Shown piece by piece: positions 50,371 through 59,915 of a DNA stretch of 64,000 nt. Positions within the stretch are counted from its first letter, which is position 1, and every line of letters begins with the position of its first letter. The notes beneath the pieces were generated by a model, which worked only from the letters and a program-made list of their open reading frames with translations, had not been told where the DNA came from and searched no databases. The DNA comes from Flavihumibacter stibioxidans (GTDB lineage: Bacteria > Bacteroidota > Bacteroidia > Chitinophagales > Chitinophagaceae), in assembly GCF_014332695.1 (NCBI RefSeq), contig NZ_MBUA01000030.1, positions 124,001 to 188,000 of the forward strand, given 5' to 3'. A program made the position numbers and the translations under genes.

Positions 50371-51089
50371 AATTCCGCTATATTATACTCCGGCATTTCG
50401 TCATAAGTCCTGCCATTTAACATCCTGCCGGTTTTCTTTTTATTGGTTCCGCCCCATTGTTTAAAAAAGAAGGCAACATTTGCATTTTTACATTGATCCA
50501 TAATGTCCAGCACCCAGTCTTCATCCATCGGTCGGGCTTTCCTGCCACTTTCTCCTCCTACAATCACCCAGTCGATGCCCCGAAGATCCATATTCTGCAA
50601 TGGTCCAATCAGGGGTTCGCAGGACAAAAACTTTGTCCTGGCATGCGTCTTTCGTAGATATTCAATGCGGTCTTTTACCTTATCATTTTCCACCGAAACA
50701 CCCATCCAGATATTATGTGACCAGGTCAGTTCCTTGTCCAGTTTTAACAGCCTGTCCGCCCGCTTGGTTAGTATCTGGAACGTATGTTGCGGGTTCTCAT
50801 TCATTACCTTGAAGACCTTCTTTATAAAATCCAGCGGTACATCCTTATGAAACAAATCACTCATGGAATTCACAAACACCACTTTCTGCTTTTTCCAGGT
50901 GTAAGGAAGCATTAATGCATCTTCATGTATTGCCAGTTTAAAAGCATCTTTATACTTTTCGACCCCCATTGCCTGAAGGCGCTTTGCCATCACTTCGGCA
51001 TAACAATGCTTGCAACCGGCAGAAATCTTGGTACAACCGGTCACCGGATTCCAGGTCAACTCCGTCCATTCAATACTTGAAGCAGACAT
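50367..51089 (-). CDS. Gp37/Gp68 (DUF5131) three-Cys-motif protein
   Basis: A 240-residue protein of the phage Gp37/Gp68 family. [21 protein letters not shown] holds the three cysteines (C-x6-C-x2-C) typical of an Fe-S site related to radical SAM enzymes, and [11 protein letters not shown] and [19 protein letters not shown] are further hallmarks. The family usually pairs with TcmP, which is the next gene upstream. The reaction is unknown; nucleic acid or nucleotide modification is proposed from context. Confidence 0.86.
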   Translation of the reverse strand: MSASSIEWTELTWNPVTGCTKISAGCKHCYAEVMAKRLQAMGVEKYKDAFKLAIHEDALMLPYTWKKQKVVFVNSMSDLFHKDVPLDFIKKVFKVMNENPQHTFQILTKRADRLLKLDKELTWSHNIWMGVSVENDKVKDRIEYLRKTHARTKFLSCEPLIGPLQNMDLRGIDWVIVGGESGRKARPMDEDWVLDIMDQCKNANVAFFFKQWGGTNKKKTGRMLNGRTYDEMPEYNIAEL

Positions 51090-51091
51090 AA

Positions 51092-52207
51092 TTATTTAAT
51101 TGTATAGTTAACAACAATTTTTTTCTTGAATACATTTTCATAACTAATTCCAGGAGTTAGTCCACTATAATCAATTTTCTCTTCCTTTTTTAGCTTTTTC
51201 AATACTGTGGTTGAGTGACCGGGAATATGGCCGGATTCATATGTATAAATTAGCACTTGCATATTGTTAATCAAATGACCTGATAGAATTAAAACCTCTA
51301 ATTCCTCTTTAAACTTTTCGACCTTAGTCATTTGCCTGCCACCAAACAAATCTCCCTGCACCTTTTTTGCATCTTCATCAATATCAAAATTCGCCTCTCC
51401 ATTGGTAGCATTTCTCCTCCATGCAATATCCAAAAATTTATCTACTGCTCGATAGTGTTTCGCACCAAAAATTATACCGTATATATTAGCGCCTTTGCGC
51501 AAAGAAAATGGAAACAATTGCAGGTTTGTACTTTCTGGCAATCTTCGTTTCACTTCATTAAGTATAAACCTATGAACATTCTGATACTTGTTTTGCTTTA
51601 AATCATCCATATCTATGTTAAGCACTCTTTTAAACTCTTCAGCACTTCCTAATCGCCAAAAATAGGACGATGAAACGAAATAAATGAAATCTACAGCCTT
51701 TAACTTTTCCAGTTCATTTAGGAACTGTTGAGATATAAACTTAACACCGTTTTGATCTAAATAGACCAAGGAAGGCGAACTCTTTATATTTGGCAATAGT
51801 TTAAAAAACAACGTATCTGCATCTTCATTAAAATATTGAATTGAAACAAAATGCCTAAGCTTTGGATTTAAATTGAGATACTCCTCTACGTTTTGTTTTA
51901 ATAATTCAAATTTCTGTTGTTTATACTTATTAGGTTCAAACTCATTAAAGTATAATTCAATTTTAGTATCGGTTTTAAAAAACAATCCTAGATAGGTGTT
52001 TATTTTATTTAGTAACCTTATTGGAGATCCTGGCACTTCAATTTGATCATAACCCGGGCCTGAGAAAAAATCAAATATTTGAATTTTTGGAATTACTTTC
52101 TGAGTTATAAATGTAGGAAGCCACGCCTCTGCATAATCTTCGAATATCTCCAATTTTGTTTTAGTTGTTTCATCGAATGGTTCAGAATGTAAATCTTTAT
52201 ATGGCAT
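51092..52207 (-). CDS. tcmP: Three-Cys-motif partner protein TcmP
   Basis: A 371-residue protein with the TcmP pattern: an N-terminal [25 protein letters not shown], the methyltransferase-like [10 protein letters not shown] loop and [15 protein letters not shown] 52207 (MPYKDLH) fits the family start; the frame is open 12 codons further. TcmP accompanies three-Cys proteins in phages and mobile islands. It is markedly A/T-rich relative to hsdR and hsdM, suggesting a separate origin. The Gp37/68 gene starts 2 bp after it. Confidence 0.85.
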   Translation of the reverse strand: MPYKDLHSEPFDETTKTKLEIFEDYAEAWLPTFITQKVIPKIQIFDFFSGPGYDQIEVPGSPIRLLNKINTYLGLFFKTDTKIELYFNEFEPNKYKQQKFELLKQNVEEYLNLNPKLRHFVSIQYFNEDADTLFFKLLPNIKSSPSLVYLDQNGVKFISQQFLNELEKLKAVDFIYFVSSSYFWRLGSAEEFKRVLNIDMDDLKQNKYQNVHRFILNEVKRRLPESTNLQLFPFSLRKGANIYGIIFGAKHYRAVDKFLDIAWRRNATNGEANFDIDEDAKKVQGDLFGGRQMTKVEKFKEELEVLILSGHLINNMQVLIYTYESGHIPGHSTTVLKKLKKEEKIDYSGLTPGISYENVFKKKIVVNYTIK

Positions 52208-52239
52208 AGAAAAAGGTTTATTGCAAAAAAACAAGAATA

Positions 52240-54996
52240 TCAAGCTACCAGAATTTCATTCAACTCCCCTATTATCCCGTCCGTATCCTCCCCGAACAAC
52301 TGCCACATTTTTCCCAATCCACCCTGGGCGTTAAAGGGACTGTAATCAAAATCGTCTCTTTCAATGTGGAAACTGGTGGCCACATGGTCCTTGATCATGC
52401 GCAGCCAATGCATCTGCTCTTCGGTGAATCGATTGTGCCGGCCGGCATTCTGCTTAAATACCCAGGTCTTGAAATTGCTGTCCACCGTTTTGTCAAATAT
52501 CGTCAACACCGGATCCAGCCCGGAGAAATGACGCACCAGCGACACCAGGGCAATCAAATCATTCTTCACGCTGCCCTGTGCACCATGCAACTGCTCAAAT
52601 GCCTCCCAAACCCGTAATGGCGCCAGCAGGGGTTTCTCGGATTTCAACTGCTCCGCCAGGTCGCGGATCAGCGCATAGGTCAGTTCGCGGCGACGATAGG
52701 GTTGGTTATAGAAGATTTGCAGTGCGGTGATCTCATCCTTGTGCGCTTCCAGCCAGGATTTAAAATCCAGGATCAGCTCTTCCGCTTTTTCCTTCTGATC
52801 CTTGTCCCACCCAATATGTGTTACCTGGTCGATGTTCACCACATCAATAATCTGCTCATGCACCTTCCGCACATTGTCGATATACAGGTTCAACTCGCCA
52901 TTGAACACCGAACCCGCCGCATCCAATAGCTGGTCGTGCGCTTCCCGAAATGCAATCTCAATTTGTTCCGGCCCGGCGCCCCCCATCCGCTCTTCCACTT
53001 TTTCCCGGATCTCCTGCAAGGTATCCGGATCATAGGCATCCAACAGGTTGCGGGCAATGGACTGGAGTGATAACCCGCCCGTACGGGATTCCAGTTGCTG
53101 GTGTTCCTTTTCCGTCATCTGTTTGTTCAACCGCAGCAACCGGTTTGCCAGCGAAGTGTAGATATCTTCATCCTTTGCCCCCACGGCCACTGCCTGCAGC
53201 AGGTCTTTTAAGGGAACGGATGGTTTGCGTTCCAGGGGACGGCTGTCGGTTTTCACACTCTTGCTTACCCCTACCGCATCAATGATCACAAAATGGTCCT
53301 TGGCATAAGTGGCACTCGGGGTAACGGAACGCAGTTCATCCAGGGAAACCGTTCGGGTACCCCTGCCCTTCATCTGTTCGAAATAACTGCGGCTTTTTAC
53401 ATCACGCAGGAAGAAGACGATCTCCAGCGGTTTCACATCTGTACCAACTGCAATCATGTCCACTGTGACGGCTATACGCGGATGAAAATTATTTCTGAAC
53501 TGTGCCAGTGTTCCCTTGGGATCATCTGCACCGTAGGTGATTTTTTTGCAAAACTCATTGCCCTCTTCAAACTCTTCGCGCACGGTATTGATGATATCAT
53601 CGGCGTGACTATCTGTTTTCGCAAAAATCAGGGTCTTGGGCAATTCATCACGCTGGGGAAACATTTCCCTCCAATGCTCCCTGAATGCCCGGATGATGGT
53701 ACGGATCTGGCTTGGATTCACTACGTCATCGTCCAGTTGTTTTGCGCTGTAGGTAATGTCTTCATCCAACTGTTCCCAGCGTTTTCTCCGGCTAAGTTTT
53801 TCCCGCTTGTCCACATACTCGCCTTTCCAGATGGAAGAGCCCCTGCGGGATATCTCCGTTTCGATCAGGTACACGTTATACGGCACCAGTACCCCATCCA
53901 GCACGGCTTCTTCATAACCATATTCGCTCACCACGTTCTGGTTGAAATAACCGAAAGTGCGGTTGTCGGGAGTAGCCGTCAGTCCCACCTGGAAAGCATC
54001 GAAATATTCCACCACCTGTTTCCAGATATTATAAATACTGCGGTGGCATTCATCAATCACGATGAAATCAAAAAAGTCGATTGGTAGTCTTTCATTGTAC
54101 ACTACCCCCACCGGTTCCCTGGCTACAAAACTGCTTTCGTTGGGGTTTTCCGTCTCAGCAGATTCCGGCAACTCGGTACCCTTCAGCAGGGAATACAAAC
54201 GCTGGATGGTGCTGATACAAACCTGGCTGTCCGGCGCTACGTAGCTGCTTTTGAGTCGCTGGACATTATAGAGTTCGGTGAATTTCCGGTTGTCGTCATT
54301 GGGCATGAAGCTCATAAATTCCTGCTCGGCCTGTTCGCCCAGGTTTTTGGTATCCACCAGGAAAAGAATGCGTTTGGCCTTGCTGAATTTAAGCAGGCGA
54401 TAGATACAGGTGATGGCGGTGAAAGTCTTGCCGGATCCCGTAGCCATCTGTACCAGGGCACGGGGTCGGGCGGATTTGAAAGAAACCTCCAGGTTGGTGA
54501 TGGCATTAATCTGGCAATCCCGCAGCCCGTCAGTATCCAGTTTGGGAAGATCCTGCAGGCGGTCGCGCAGGGAGCGTTTCAGCCGGAGCCTTTCTCGAAA
54601 GTTTTCAGGCCGGTGAAAGGAAAAAACAGGCCGGGATCGGGGGCGCGGATCGCCATAATCGGTGAAACGGCTTACATATCCGGTACTTTCATACACAAAT
54701 AAAAGGGGATCGTTTTGAAGGTGTTTGAGTTTGCTGACCCTGTATTCATTGGACTGTTCCTCGTGCATGGTCAACCGAACTGCCTCTTCTTCCCTTTTCG
54801 CTTCGATCAGTCCTACCGGTTTCCTATCCACGAAGAGTACATAATCAGCCGGACCGACATCAGTTTGCCATTCCCTGACCGCCACACCGGGGGCAGCGCC
54901 CAGATTGATCTGGCTTTTATTCTGAACGACCCAGCCGCATTGCGTAAGGGCTAAATCAATGGCATCGCGGGCTATCTGTTCCGGGTTCTGATTCAT
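52240..54996 (-). CDS. hsdR: Type I restriction endonuclease HsdR
   Basis: A 918-residue motor and nuclease subunit. The N-terminal PD-(D/E)xK nuclease has D51, E65 and K67 (DYVLFVDRKPVGLIEAK). The SF2 translocase follows with Walker A QMATGSGKTFTAI and the DECH box VIDECHRS, then GLTATPD and the motif VI region MKGRGTR. The C-terminal helical part binds the methylase. First gene of the operon; promoter expected in 54997-55072. Confidence 0.95.
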   Translation of the reverse strand: MNQNPEQIARDAIDLALTQCGWVVQNKSQINLGAAPGVAVREWQTDVGPADYVLFVDRKPVGLIEAKREEEAVRLTMHEEQSNEYRVSKLKHLQNDPLLFVYESTGYVSRFTDYGDPRPRSRPVFSFHRPENFRERLRLKRSLRDRLQDLPKLDTDGLRDCQINAITNLEVSFKSARPRALVQMATGSGKTFTAITCIYRLLKFSKAKRILFLVDTKNLGEQAEQEFMSFMPNDDNRKFTELYNVQRLKSSYVAPDSQVCISTIQRLYSLLKGTELPESAETENPNESSFVAREPVGVVYNERLPIDFFDFIVIDECHRSIYNIWKQVVEYFDAFQVGLTATPDNRTFGYFNQNVVSEYGYEEAVLDGVLVPYNVYLIETEISRRGSSIWKGEYVDKREKLSRRKRWEQLDEDITYSAKQLDDDVVNPSQIRTIIRAFREHWREMFPQRDELPKTLIFAKTDSHADDIINTVREEFEEGNEFCKKITYGADDPKGTLAQFRNNFHPRIAVTVDMIAVGTDVKPLEIVFFLRDVKSRSYFEQMKGRGTRTVSLDELRSVTPSATYAKDHFVIIDAVGVSKSVKTDSRPLERKPSVPLKDLLQAVAVGAKDEDIYTSLANRLLRLNKQMTEKEHQQLESRTGGLSLQSIARNLLDAYDPDTLQEIREKVEERMGGAGPEQIEIAFREAHDQLLDAAGSVFNGELNLYIDNVRKVHEQIIDVVNIDQVTHIGWDKDQKEKAEELILDFKSWLEAHKDEITALQIFYNQPYRRRELTYALIRDLAEQLKSEKPLLAPLRVWEAFEQLHGAQGSVKNDLIALVSLVRHFSGLDPVLTIFDKTVDSNFKTWVFKQNAGRHNRFTEEQMHWLRMIKDHVATSFHIERDDFDYSPFNAQGGLGKMWQLFGEDTDGIIGELNEILVA

Positions 54997-55072
54997 GGAA
55001 AGGTTAAAAATGAAAAATAGGCAGTATAGACAAATATATTTTTAAAACAGGAAAAATCAAAGCACCATTTCA

Positions 55073-55492
55073 CTACTGCCACAACACATAAAAGGGAACC
55101 GCCCATAAAGTCTTTTTCATTGAGTCCGGCAAAGGCCTGAAATCCTTTGAAATCCCTGAAAGATACCGTTTCTGCTTTTTCACTTCAATCGCAATCAGCG
55201 AACCATCAGGTTTTTCCAGCATAAAATCAACTTCTTTCCCGTCACTGGTACAAAAATGATAGAGGCCGGCTTTTTTTTCAGAAAAACTGAGCAGTTTCAT
55301 TAATTCCGTAGCCACAAAATTCACCCGCAAGTGACCGAATAGTTCCGGACGCTTTACCTGCAAATCTTCCAGATTCAAATCAAGCATATGGCATAATAAA
55401 AGACTATCCAGCAAATAGCCCTTGGGCGATTTGACCAACCGCTTACCGATATTCCGAAACCAGGGAGCCACATCAAAATTCAGGAACATCAA
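55073..55492 (-). pseudogene. C-terminal fragment of DUF4143 ATPase
   Basis: A 139-codon remnant matching the end of AAA+ DUF4143 proteins, which are normally near 380 residues: YLLDSLLLCHMLDL, then the nuclease-like core SDGKEVDFMLEKPDGSLIAIEVKKQ. The ATPase half is missing and the flanking sequence is not coding, so it is a truncated, probably dead gene left at the edge of the defence island. Confidence 0.72.
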
Positions 55493-55572
55493 TTTCAGGA
55501 TAATTTGGCAAATTCAAGATTCAGCAACCTATTTAACCCATCTCCCCTGCCCCGGGTTGCCTGGTATCATTT

Positions 55573-55620
55573 AAAAAAAACACCGGACTAACCCTGAGCG
55601 CCGCCAACAGGTGCGGTGTT
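55573..55620 (-). terminator. Minus-strand terminator
   Basis: AACACCG and CGGTGTT arms enclose a loop of about 28 nt that can fold further; on the minus strand a T8 run follows. No intact gene lies directly upstream. Confidence 0.55.
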
Positions 55621-55838
55621 ATGAATCGCGGAAGCGTTTCCAAGATACCCCCAATTCCAGCGAATAGAATTCATGTCTTTATTTTTCCCAAATAACACTT
55701 TTACTTTTACAGGTAAACACCGACACTACTGCCTTACAGTTGCCCTGCCAGAGCTGATTGCACGAAATGTGGGTATGTGAAATATTAAATTGAATTTTAA
55801 CTTGCACTCCCGCATCGCGGACAGGACTTACTAAACAC

Positions 55839-55867
55839 AAAAAAAAGTGTATCAAAAAATGATACAC
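55839..55867 (-). terminator. Minus-strand terminator
   Basis: GTGTATCA-AAAAA-TGATACAC followed on the minus strand by T8. Together with 55573-55620 it implies a minus-strand transcript from the gene-poor 55.9-56.5 kb region. In 55868-56334 I see only a small hairpin (55946-55965) and no supported gene. Confidence 0.7.
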
Positions 55868-56334
55868 CCTCTTAATTTTTTTCCGGACGAACATCAACCT
55901 TACGGTTTCATAGAGATTGTCATTTTGAGGCTTATCCTAACCAATTAATCTGTGGCTACAGATTAGGGAGCACGGACTTAATGTTTCTCAACGCTGCAAA
56001 AGGATTTAAATGTCTTTCCATAGGATTTGATTATACTTCTCAAGGATTGGGTTTCGTTTACAGGTAATTTAAAGGATTTGGATATACACTGTTTCAAACT
56101 TCGGTTTTCATTGATATGGATTCCATGGATTTCATACACTTATTTATTCATAGAATCTGGTCTTTTCGTTGTTGCGGATACAAAGTTTAAAAGATTTCTT
56201 TTTCGGTCATAACTCTTTCGATAAAAAAGACGGAACTTTCGACGAATGGCCGCTTTGCAGATTTTTTAAATCGGCAAATAAATCCAGATGGTGCCACTCT
56301 TTGCAGCCATATAATAATGCCATGGACTTAAATA

Positions 56335-56537
56335 TCAACTCCAAGTAAACCCATCATAATCAATCTGATTGTCTTCTAAAAACCTGCCGAAATCAGTATA
56401 CTGTCTCCTGTCAATTCCTCCACCCGCTTGCCGCTGTCATATCCATCAAAGAACAGGCTTCCATTCTCTATAAAATACAGACTCATATCAATGGTCATGC
56501 CTTCATACTCCAGGTGAAACAGGGTGACTTTATTCAT
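56335..56537 (-). pseudogene. Frameshifted small gene, unknown family
   Basis: From ATG 56537 a good reading frame gives MNKVTLFHLEYEGMTIDMSL and FFDGYDSGKRVEELTGD, then stops at 56376. A different frame continues sensibly with YTDFGRFLEDNQIDYDGFTW and stops at 56335. A single frameshift near 56400 explains both. Family unknown; possibly a small cytosolic accessory or immunity-like protein. It lies immediately downstream of direct repeat B. Confidence 0.55.
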
Positions 56538-56576
56538 GCCAATTGATTTTTAAAAGTTGAGTAACCATTCCAATAC

Positions 56577-56687
56577 AAACCGGAAACTATCTGATTTTGC
56601 ACCTGAAAGCTTTAGCCGGTGTTAAGGTTGCTTTACCAGCAACTCTTAAATTACTCGCCGGAGCTTTCTTTTTTGTAACTGTGTTCC
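56577..56687. repeat. Direct repeat B flanking the restriction-modification island
   Basis: Partner of 46080-46188 in the same orientation. Its hairpin TTAAG-GTTGC-(7 nt)-GCAAC-T-CTTAA (56622-56649) keeps pairing despite a G-C for A-T exchange relative to copy A. On the minus strand it can encode RVAGKATLTPAKAF and precedes a small gene, as copy A does. Confidence 0.65.
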
Positions 56688-56732
56688 CTCAAGTCATTGA
56701 GCCAGTAACAGGTTTTGCGAAAATCCAACGCC

Positions 56733-56756
56733 CCTATCCCCGTTTTAGGGGATAGG
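56733..56756. other. 9-bp perfect stem-loop before the TPR-like gene
   Basis: CCTATCCCC-GTTTTA-GGGGATAGG, 41 bp before the ATG at 56798. No T-run follows; it may be an operator, a leader hairpin or the tail of an upstream transcript. Confidence 0.5.
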
Positions 56757-56797
56757 TAAATAGAAACGGATATCACAATTTTACACAAAATGGCGTC

Positions 56798-59700
56798 ATG
56801 AGATCAATCCGTAACATATTCTATAGCTGGATATTATTCCTACTCTGCCAGTCCCCCATCCAGGCACAGGACTGCGATCCTGCCATTGTCGCCAACCATC
56901 CCGGCAAATGGAAACAGGGTATGCAGGGAAGCTCCAGGGGTGTATCGCCCGCCAGTCTCAGCCGCCAAAGAGAAATCATCCAGGCCATCATCCGGCAAAT
57001 GCAAAGCAACCATCAGCTCCGGGGCTTTAATATCAGTTATTCAGGAGTGCATGGTTATCCCAACCCGGACCTGGTCAAAGGCCGGAAAACAGATAGTTAC
57101 GAAGCCGGTATGGCTATTCTTCCCATCTACTGCAGCGATGGTGTACTCAAAGAGGCGCATGAAACACCCTTCTGGTTGAGGATCGGATTTAACAATATGC
57201 CCGTTACCACTAACGCCAGCTTCTTTGTGCGCACAAATGAAGAGGAGGAAGACCCGGAAACAGATGTACTCGGCGCCATTGACAGTAAACCTGTAAATGA
57301 CCGATCCGTCTGGCTGCTGAAGAGGAATTTTACCGGTGGATTTGGGGTTGGACTCACTGAATACAAATGGATCATCAGTTACCGGGACGAGCTCCCGTTT
57401 ACCTATCTTACTAAAAAAGAACTCTGCGCAAAACTGAAAGACTACCATCAAAAGAAACTCAAATATGTCAAATTTGAGTACGAAAAAAAATCCCACAAAG
57501 AAAAGCTGGAACGCATTGAAGAATTTGTCCACAATGCGACCGAAAGAGTACTGAACGAACCGGCCACCAGCCACGCTGAGATCCTTCAACTGTTTGCCTC
57601 CAACGGAGATGTGATCGCCGGATTCCCGGAAACAACCGACCCAAATGCGAGGTGGGTGGTGAAGAACAGAGAAAATTATTTCAATGCCTCTTTACCGCTG
57701 CATACGCCACAGTTGATCACCCTTACCTTCAGTGTCAATGAAAAGAATGAACAGCAGATGAACACCATGTTTCAACTGGTGGAAGCAATAGATATAAATA
57801 ATCTCAAAACCCTGCTGGGCAATCCCAATGCATTTACCAAAGGAAATCCGTCCAAACCAGCGAACACCAAACCAACGCCCCCCAACACCAATAGCAATAT
57901 CATCATCACCACCGCCTCCGCTTCCGGCGCAAAGCGTCAAGTCACACCTTATGATATCTACAAAAATGTTCCGGATAAGAAATTTATGCCAACCCCACTG
58001 GCGCAAATCACCAATGTAGTCAGGCTGCCAACGATTCCCCCCGCCATCAGGGCTGCAGCTATGCAGATAACCATGACCAATAACAATCGCCAGGAGATCC
58101 TGAAGAAATTATTGTTCGACATCCGGCAGCAGTTGAAAGCAGAACAGTTATCCGCAACCGAAAAAATCCTATCCGGCGTCAACAGCAAACCCATCGACCT
58201 GGCAGATCTGGGCGTGATGCTGTTCTATAAGGGCAATACAACGGAGGGACTCTGGTGCCTGGCCCAGGCCGCAGCATTTGATCCTCAGAGTGATTATATC
58301 CTGAACAACCTGGCGGGAGTACTAACCACCAGCGGCGCAGCACCGAGGGCCCTGCCTATCCTGCGATACCTGCAAATGAAGCACCCTAAAAACACCACCG
58401 TACTCAACAACCTGGGACAGGCATGGTTTCAACTGGGTGAATTGACCCGCAGCAAAACAGCGCTGGATAGCTGTTTGCGGTATATGGGTCATCATCCCCA
58501 GGCAAATTATACCAGGGCTGCCATTGCAGAAAAAGAAGGAAAGAACCAGGAGGCTGTAGCTCTAATCCACAAGAGTCTGAAAGGTGCCTACAACAAGGAG
58601 ACTGAAGAGTTGGCCGGAAAAAAACGGATTAAAATAGACTGGGGCAACTATTTGAATCTTCGCCGTCCGGTGGAGGTGGCCTATATCAATCCGCTACAGC
58701 TTCGCCCGCCGGCACAATGTACCAACGTAGCCAGTGCCGGTGAACTGGAAAGTCAATGGAAGGCCTGGGAGGCAGCAACGGAAAAAATGACGGCAGGCAT
58801 CGAAGCCGGAATGGAGGAAGCCGCATTGAACGCTGAGCAGTATGCGCAGGAAATGGAAAAGAAGAATGGCATTGCCGGTGCTGTTACGCCTTACCGTGGA
58901 ATTATGTCGGGCAAGGCATCCAAACTATATACAAAATTCCTGAAGCAGTTCAGCGAGCTCTCTGCTGAAGCGAATCAATATTTGTCCACCCGCTACAAAA
59001 AAGAAGAGGAAGCACTGGAACAGCAACTGGAAAAAGCCTACGAATCCATCACTGAGAAATATGCCAAACTGGAGGGTGAGGGCAAAGGTCTGCAAACAGA
59101 GGCGCGTTGCCAGGAGTGGAACAGTGCGTCCAATACATACCTGCAACAAATGGCGGCCCTTCACGATGATTTCAATAACCGATTTAGTGAGCCCATGCGT
59201 TCCCTGGCTATTGAAATGATGTTCTGGAGCCAGTATCTGCCGGAACCCGTGGCGTTGCGCGAAGGGAAATATTATGAGATGGCTTTAAAAGCTGTACAAC
59301 CAATATATCTTCCCTCCAAATTCATTTACCCCTGCGGTGAGGGACCGCGAAATAAAGCCATCACCAAAGACACCCTTGCTTTTCAACCCTATTGCCCGAT
59401 CAGTTTTAAATTTAAAATTAAAGTAGTGAAGGTGACCGGCGACTGCAGCAAACTCGAGTTTGAAATAGAAGCAGCAGGTTTAGTGCTGGGAATGGAAAAA
59501 GACTTTGTCAATAAAAAATCCACCCTGGCATTTGGTGTGGGTGCCAGCCTTGATTTTGACAGGGATGATCTTATTGGAGAGGCCATTCCACAATTCATAG
59601 ACCTGACCGGATCGGGCGTTGGGGGAAAATTCCAGGGCTTCATTGAATTCAACAGGGATGGCACCATAGCCGATGCCGGCGTTCGCGGGGAAGCCAGTCT

Positions 59701-59839
59701 GGAAGGCCCTTTGACCGACAGGGGTGACATTAAGGTGAACGGAAAATTAGGCGTGAATTCCGGCGTTGATGTAACCGGTTCGGATGCTGCTAATGGCATA
59801 GCGGACAGCATCAATGGGCTGATTACCACGGGGAAGTAA
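56798..59839 (+). CDS. Large secreted TPR-like protein, unknown function
   Basis: A 1013-residue exported protein (signal peptide ends at SPIQAQ). The central region, residues about 460-620, is TPR-like (GLWCLAQAAAFDPQSDYILNNLA, VLNNLGQAWFQLGELTRSKTALDSCL). A charged helical segment (about 690-800, AEQYAQEMEKK, EEALEQQLEKAYESI) follows, and the C-terminus is glycine-rich and beta-like (LAFGVGASLDFDRDDLIGE). A proline/threonine/asparagine linker separates the N-terminal domain. I recognise no named family. No type IX sorting domain is seen. Confidence 0.78.
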   Translation: MRSIRNIFYSWILFLLCQSPIQAQDCDPAIVANHPGKWKQGMQGSSRGVSPASLSRQREIIQAIIRQMQSNHQLRGFNISYSGVHGYPNPDLVKGRKTDSYEAGMAILPIYCSDGVLKEAHETPFWLRIGFNNMPVTTNASFFVRTNEEEEDPETDVLGAIDSKPVNDRSVWLLKRNFTGGFGVGLTEYKWIISYRDELPFTYLTKKELCAKLKDYHQKKLKYVKFEYEKKSHKEKLERIEEFVHNATERVLNEPATSHAEILQLFASNGDVIAGFPETTDPNARWVVKNRENYFNASLPLHTPQLITLTFSVNEKNEQQMNTMFQLVEAIDINNLKTLLGNPNAFTKGNPSKPANTKPTPPNTNSNIIITTASASGAKRQVTPYDIYKNVPDKKFMPTPLAQITNVVRLPTIPPAIRAAAMQITMTNNNRQEILKKLLFDIRQQLKAEQLSATEKILSGVNSKPIDLADLGVMLFYKGNTTEGLWCLAQAAAFDPQSDYILNNLAGVLTTSGAAPRALPILRYLQMKHPKNTTVLNNLGQAWFQLGELTRSKTALDSCLRYMGHHPQANYTRAAIAEKEGKNQEAVALIHKSLKGAYNKETEELAGKKRIKIDWGNYLNLRRPVEVAYINPLQLRPPAQCTNVASAGELESQWKAWEAATEKMTAGIEAGMEEAALNAEQYAQEMEKKNGIAGAVTPYRGIMSGKASKLYTKFLKQFSELSAEANQYLSTRYKKEEEALEQQLEKAYESITEKYAKLEGEGKGLQTEARCQEWNSASNTYLQQMAALHDDFNNRFSEPMRSLAIEMMFWSQYLPEPVALREGKYYEMALKAVQPIYLPSKFIYPCGEGPRNKAITKDTLAFQPYCPISFKFKIKVVKVTGDCSKLEFEIEAAGLVLGMEKDFVNKKSTLAFGVGASLDFDRDDLIGEAIPQFIDLTGSGVGGKFQGFIEFNRDGTIADAGVRGEASLEGPLTDRGDIKVNGKLGVNSGVDVTGSDAANGIADSINGLITTGK

Positions 59840-59915
59840 ATGTAATAAGCTCATTGTTCATACACAGAACTGCGCCGGTCCCGCGCCGCCGGGGTAAAGC
59901 AGGCGATACACCGGT

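Noticed and set aside
55679-55897. 72-codon minus-strand frame
   Set aside because: It spans a terminator hairpin and has no conserved features.
56027-56212. 61-codon plus-strand frame
   Set aside because: A/T-rich chance frame with no promoter, motif or neighbour support.
56577-56687. Repeat pair considered as integron attC sites
   Set aside because: No properly placed RYYYAAC and GTTRRRY core sites at the ends and no integrase in view.
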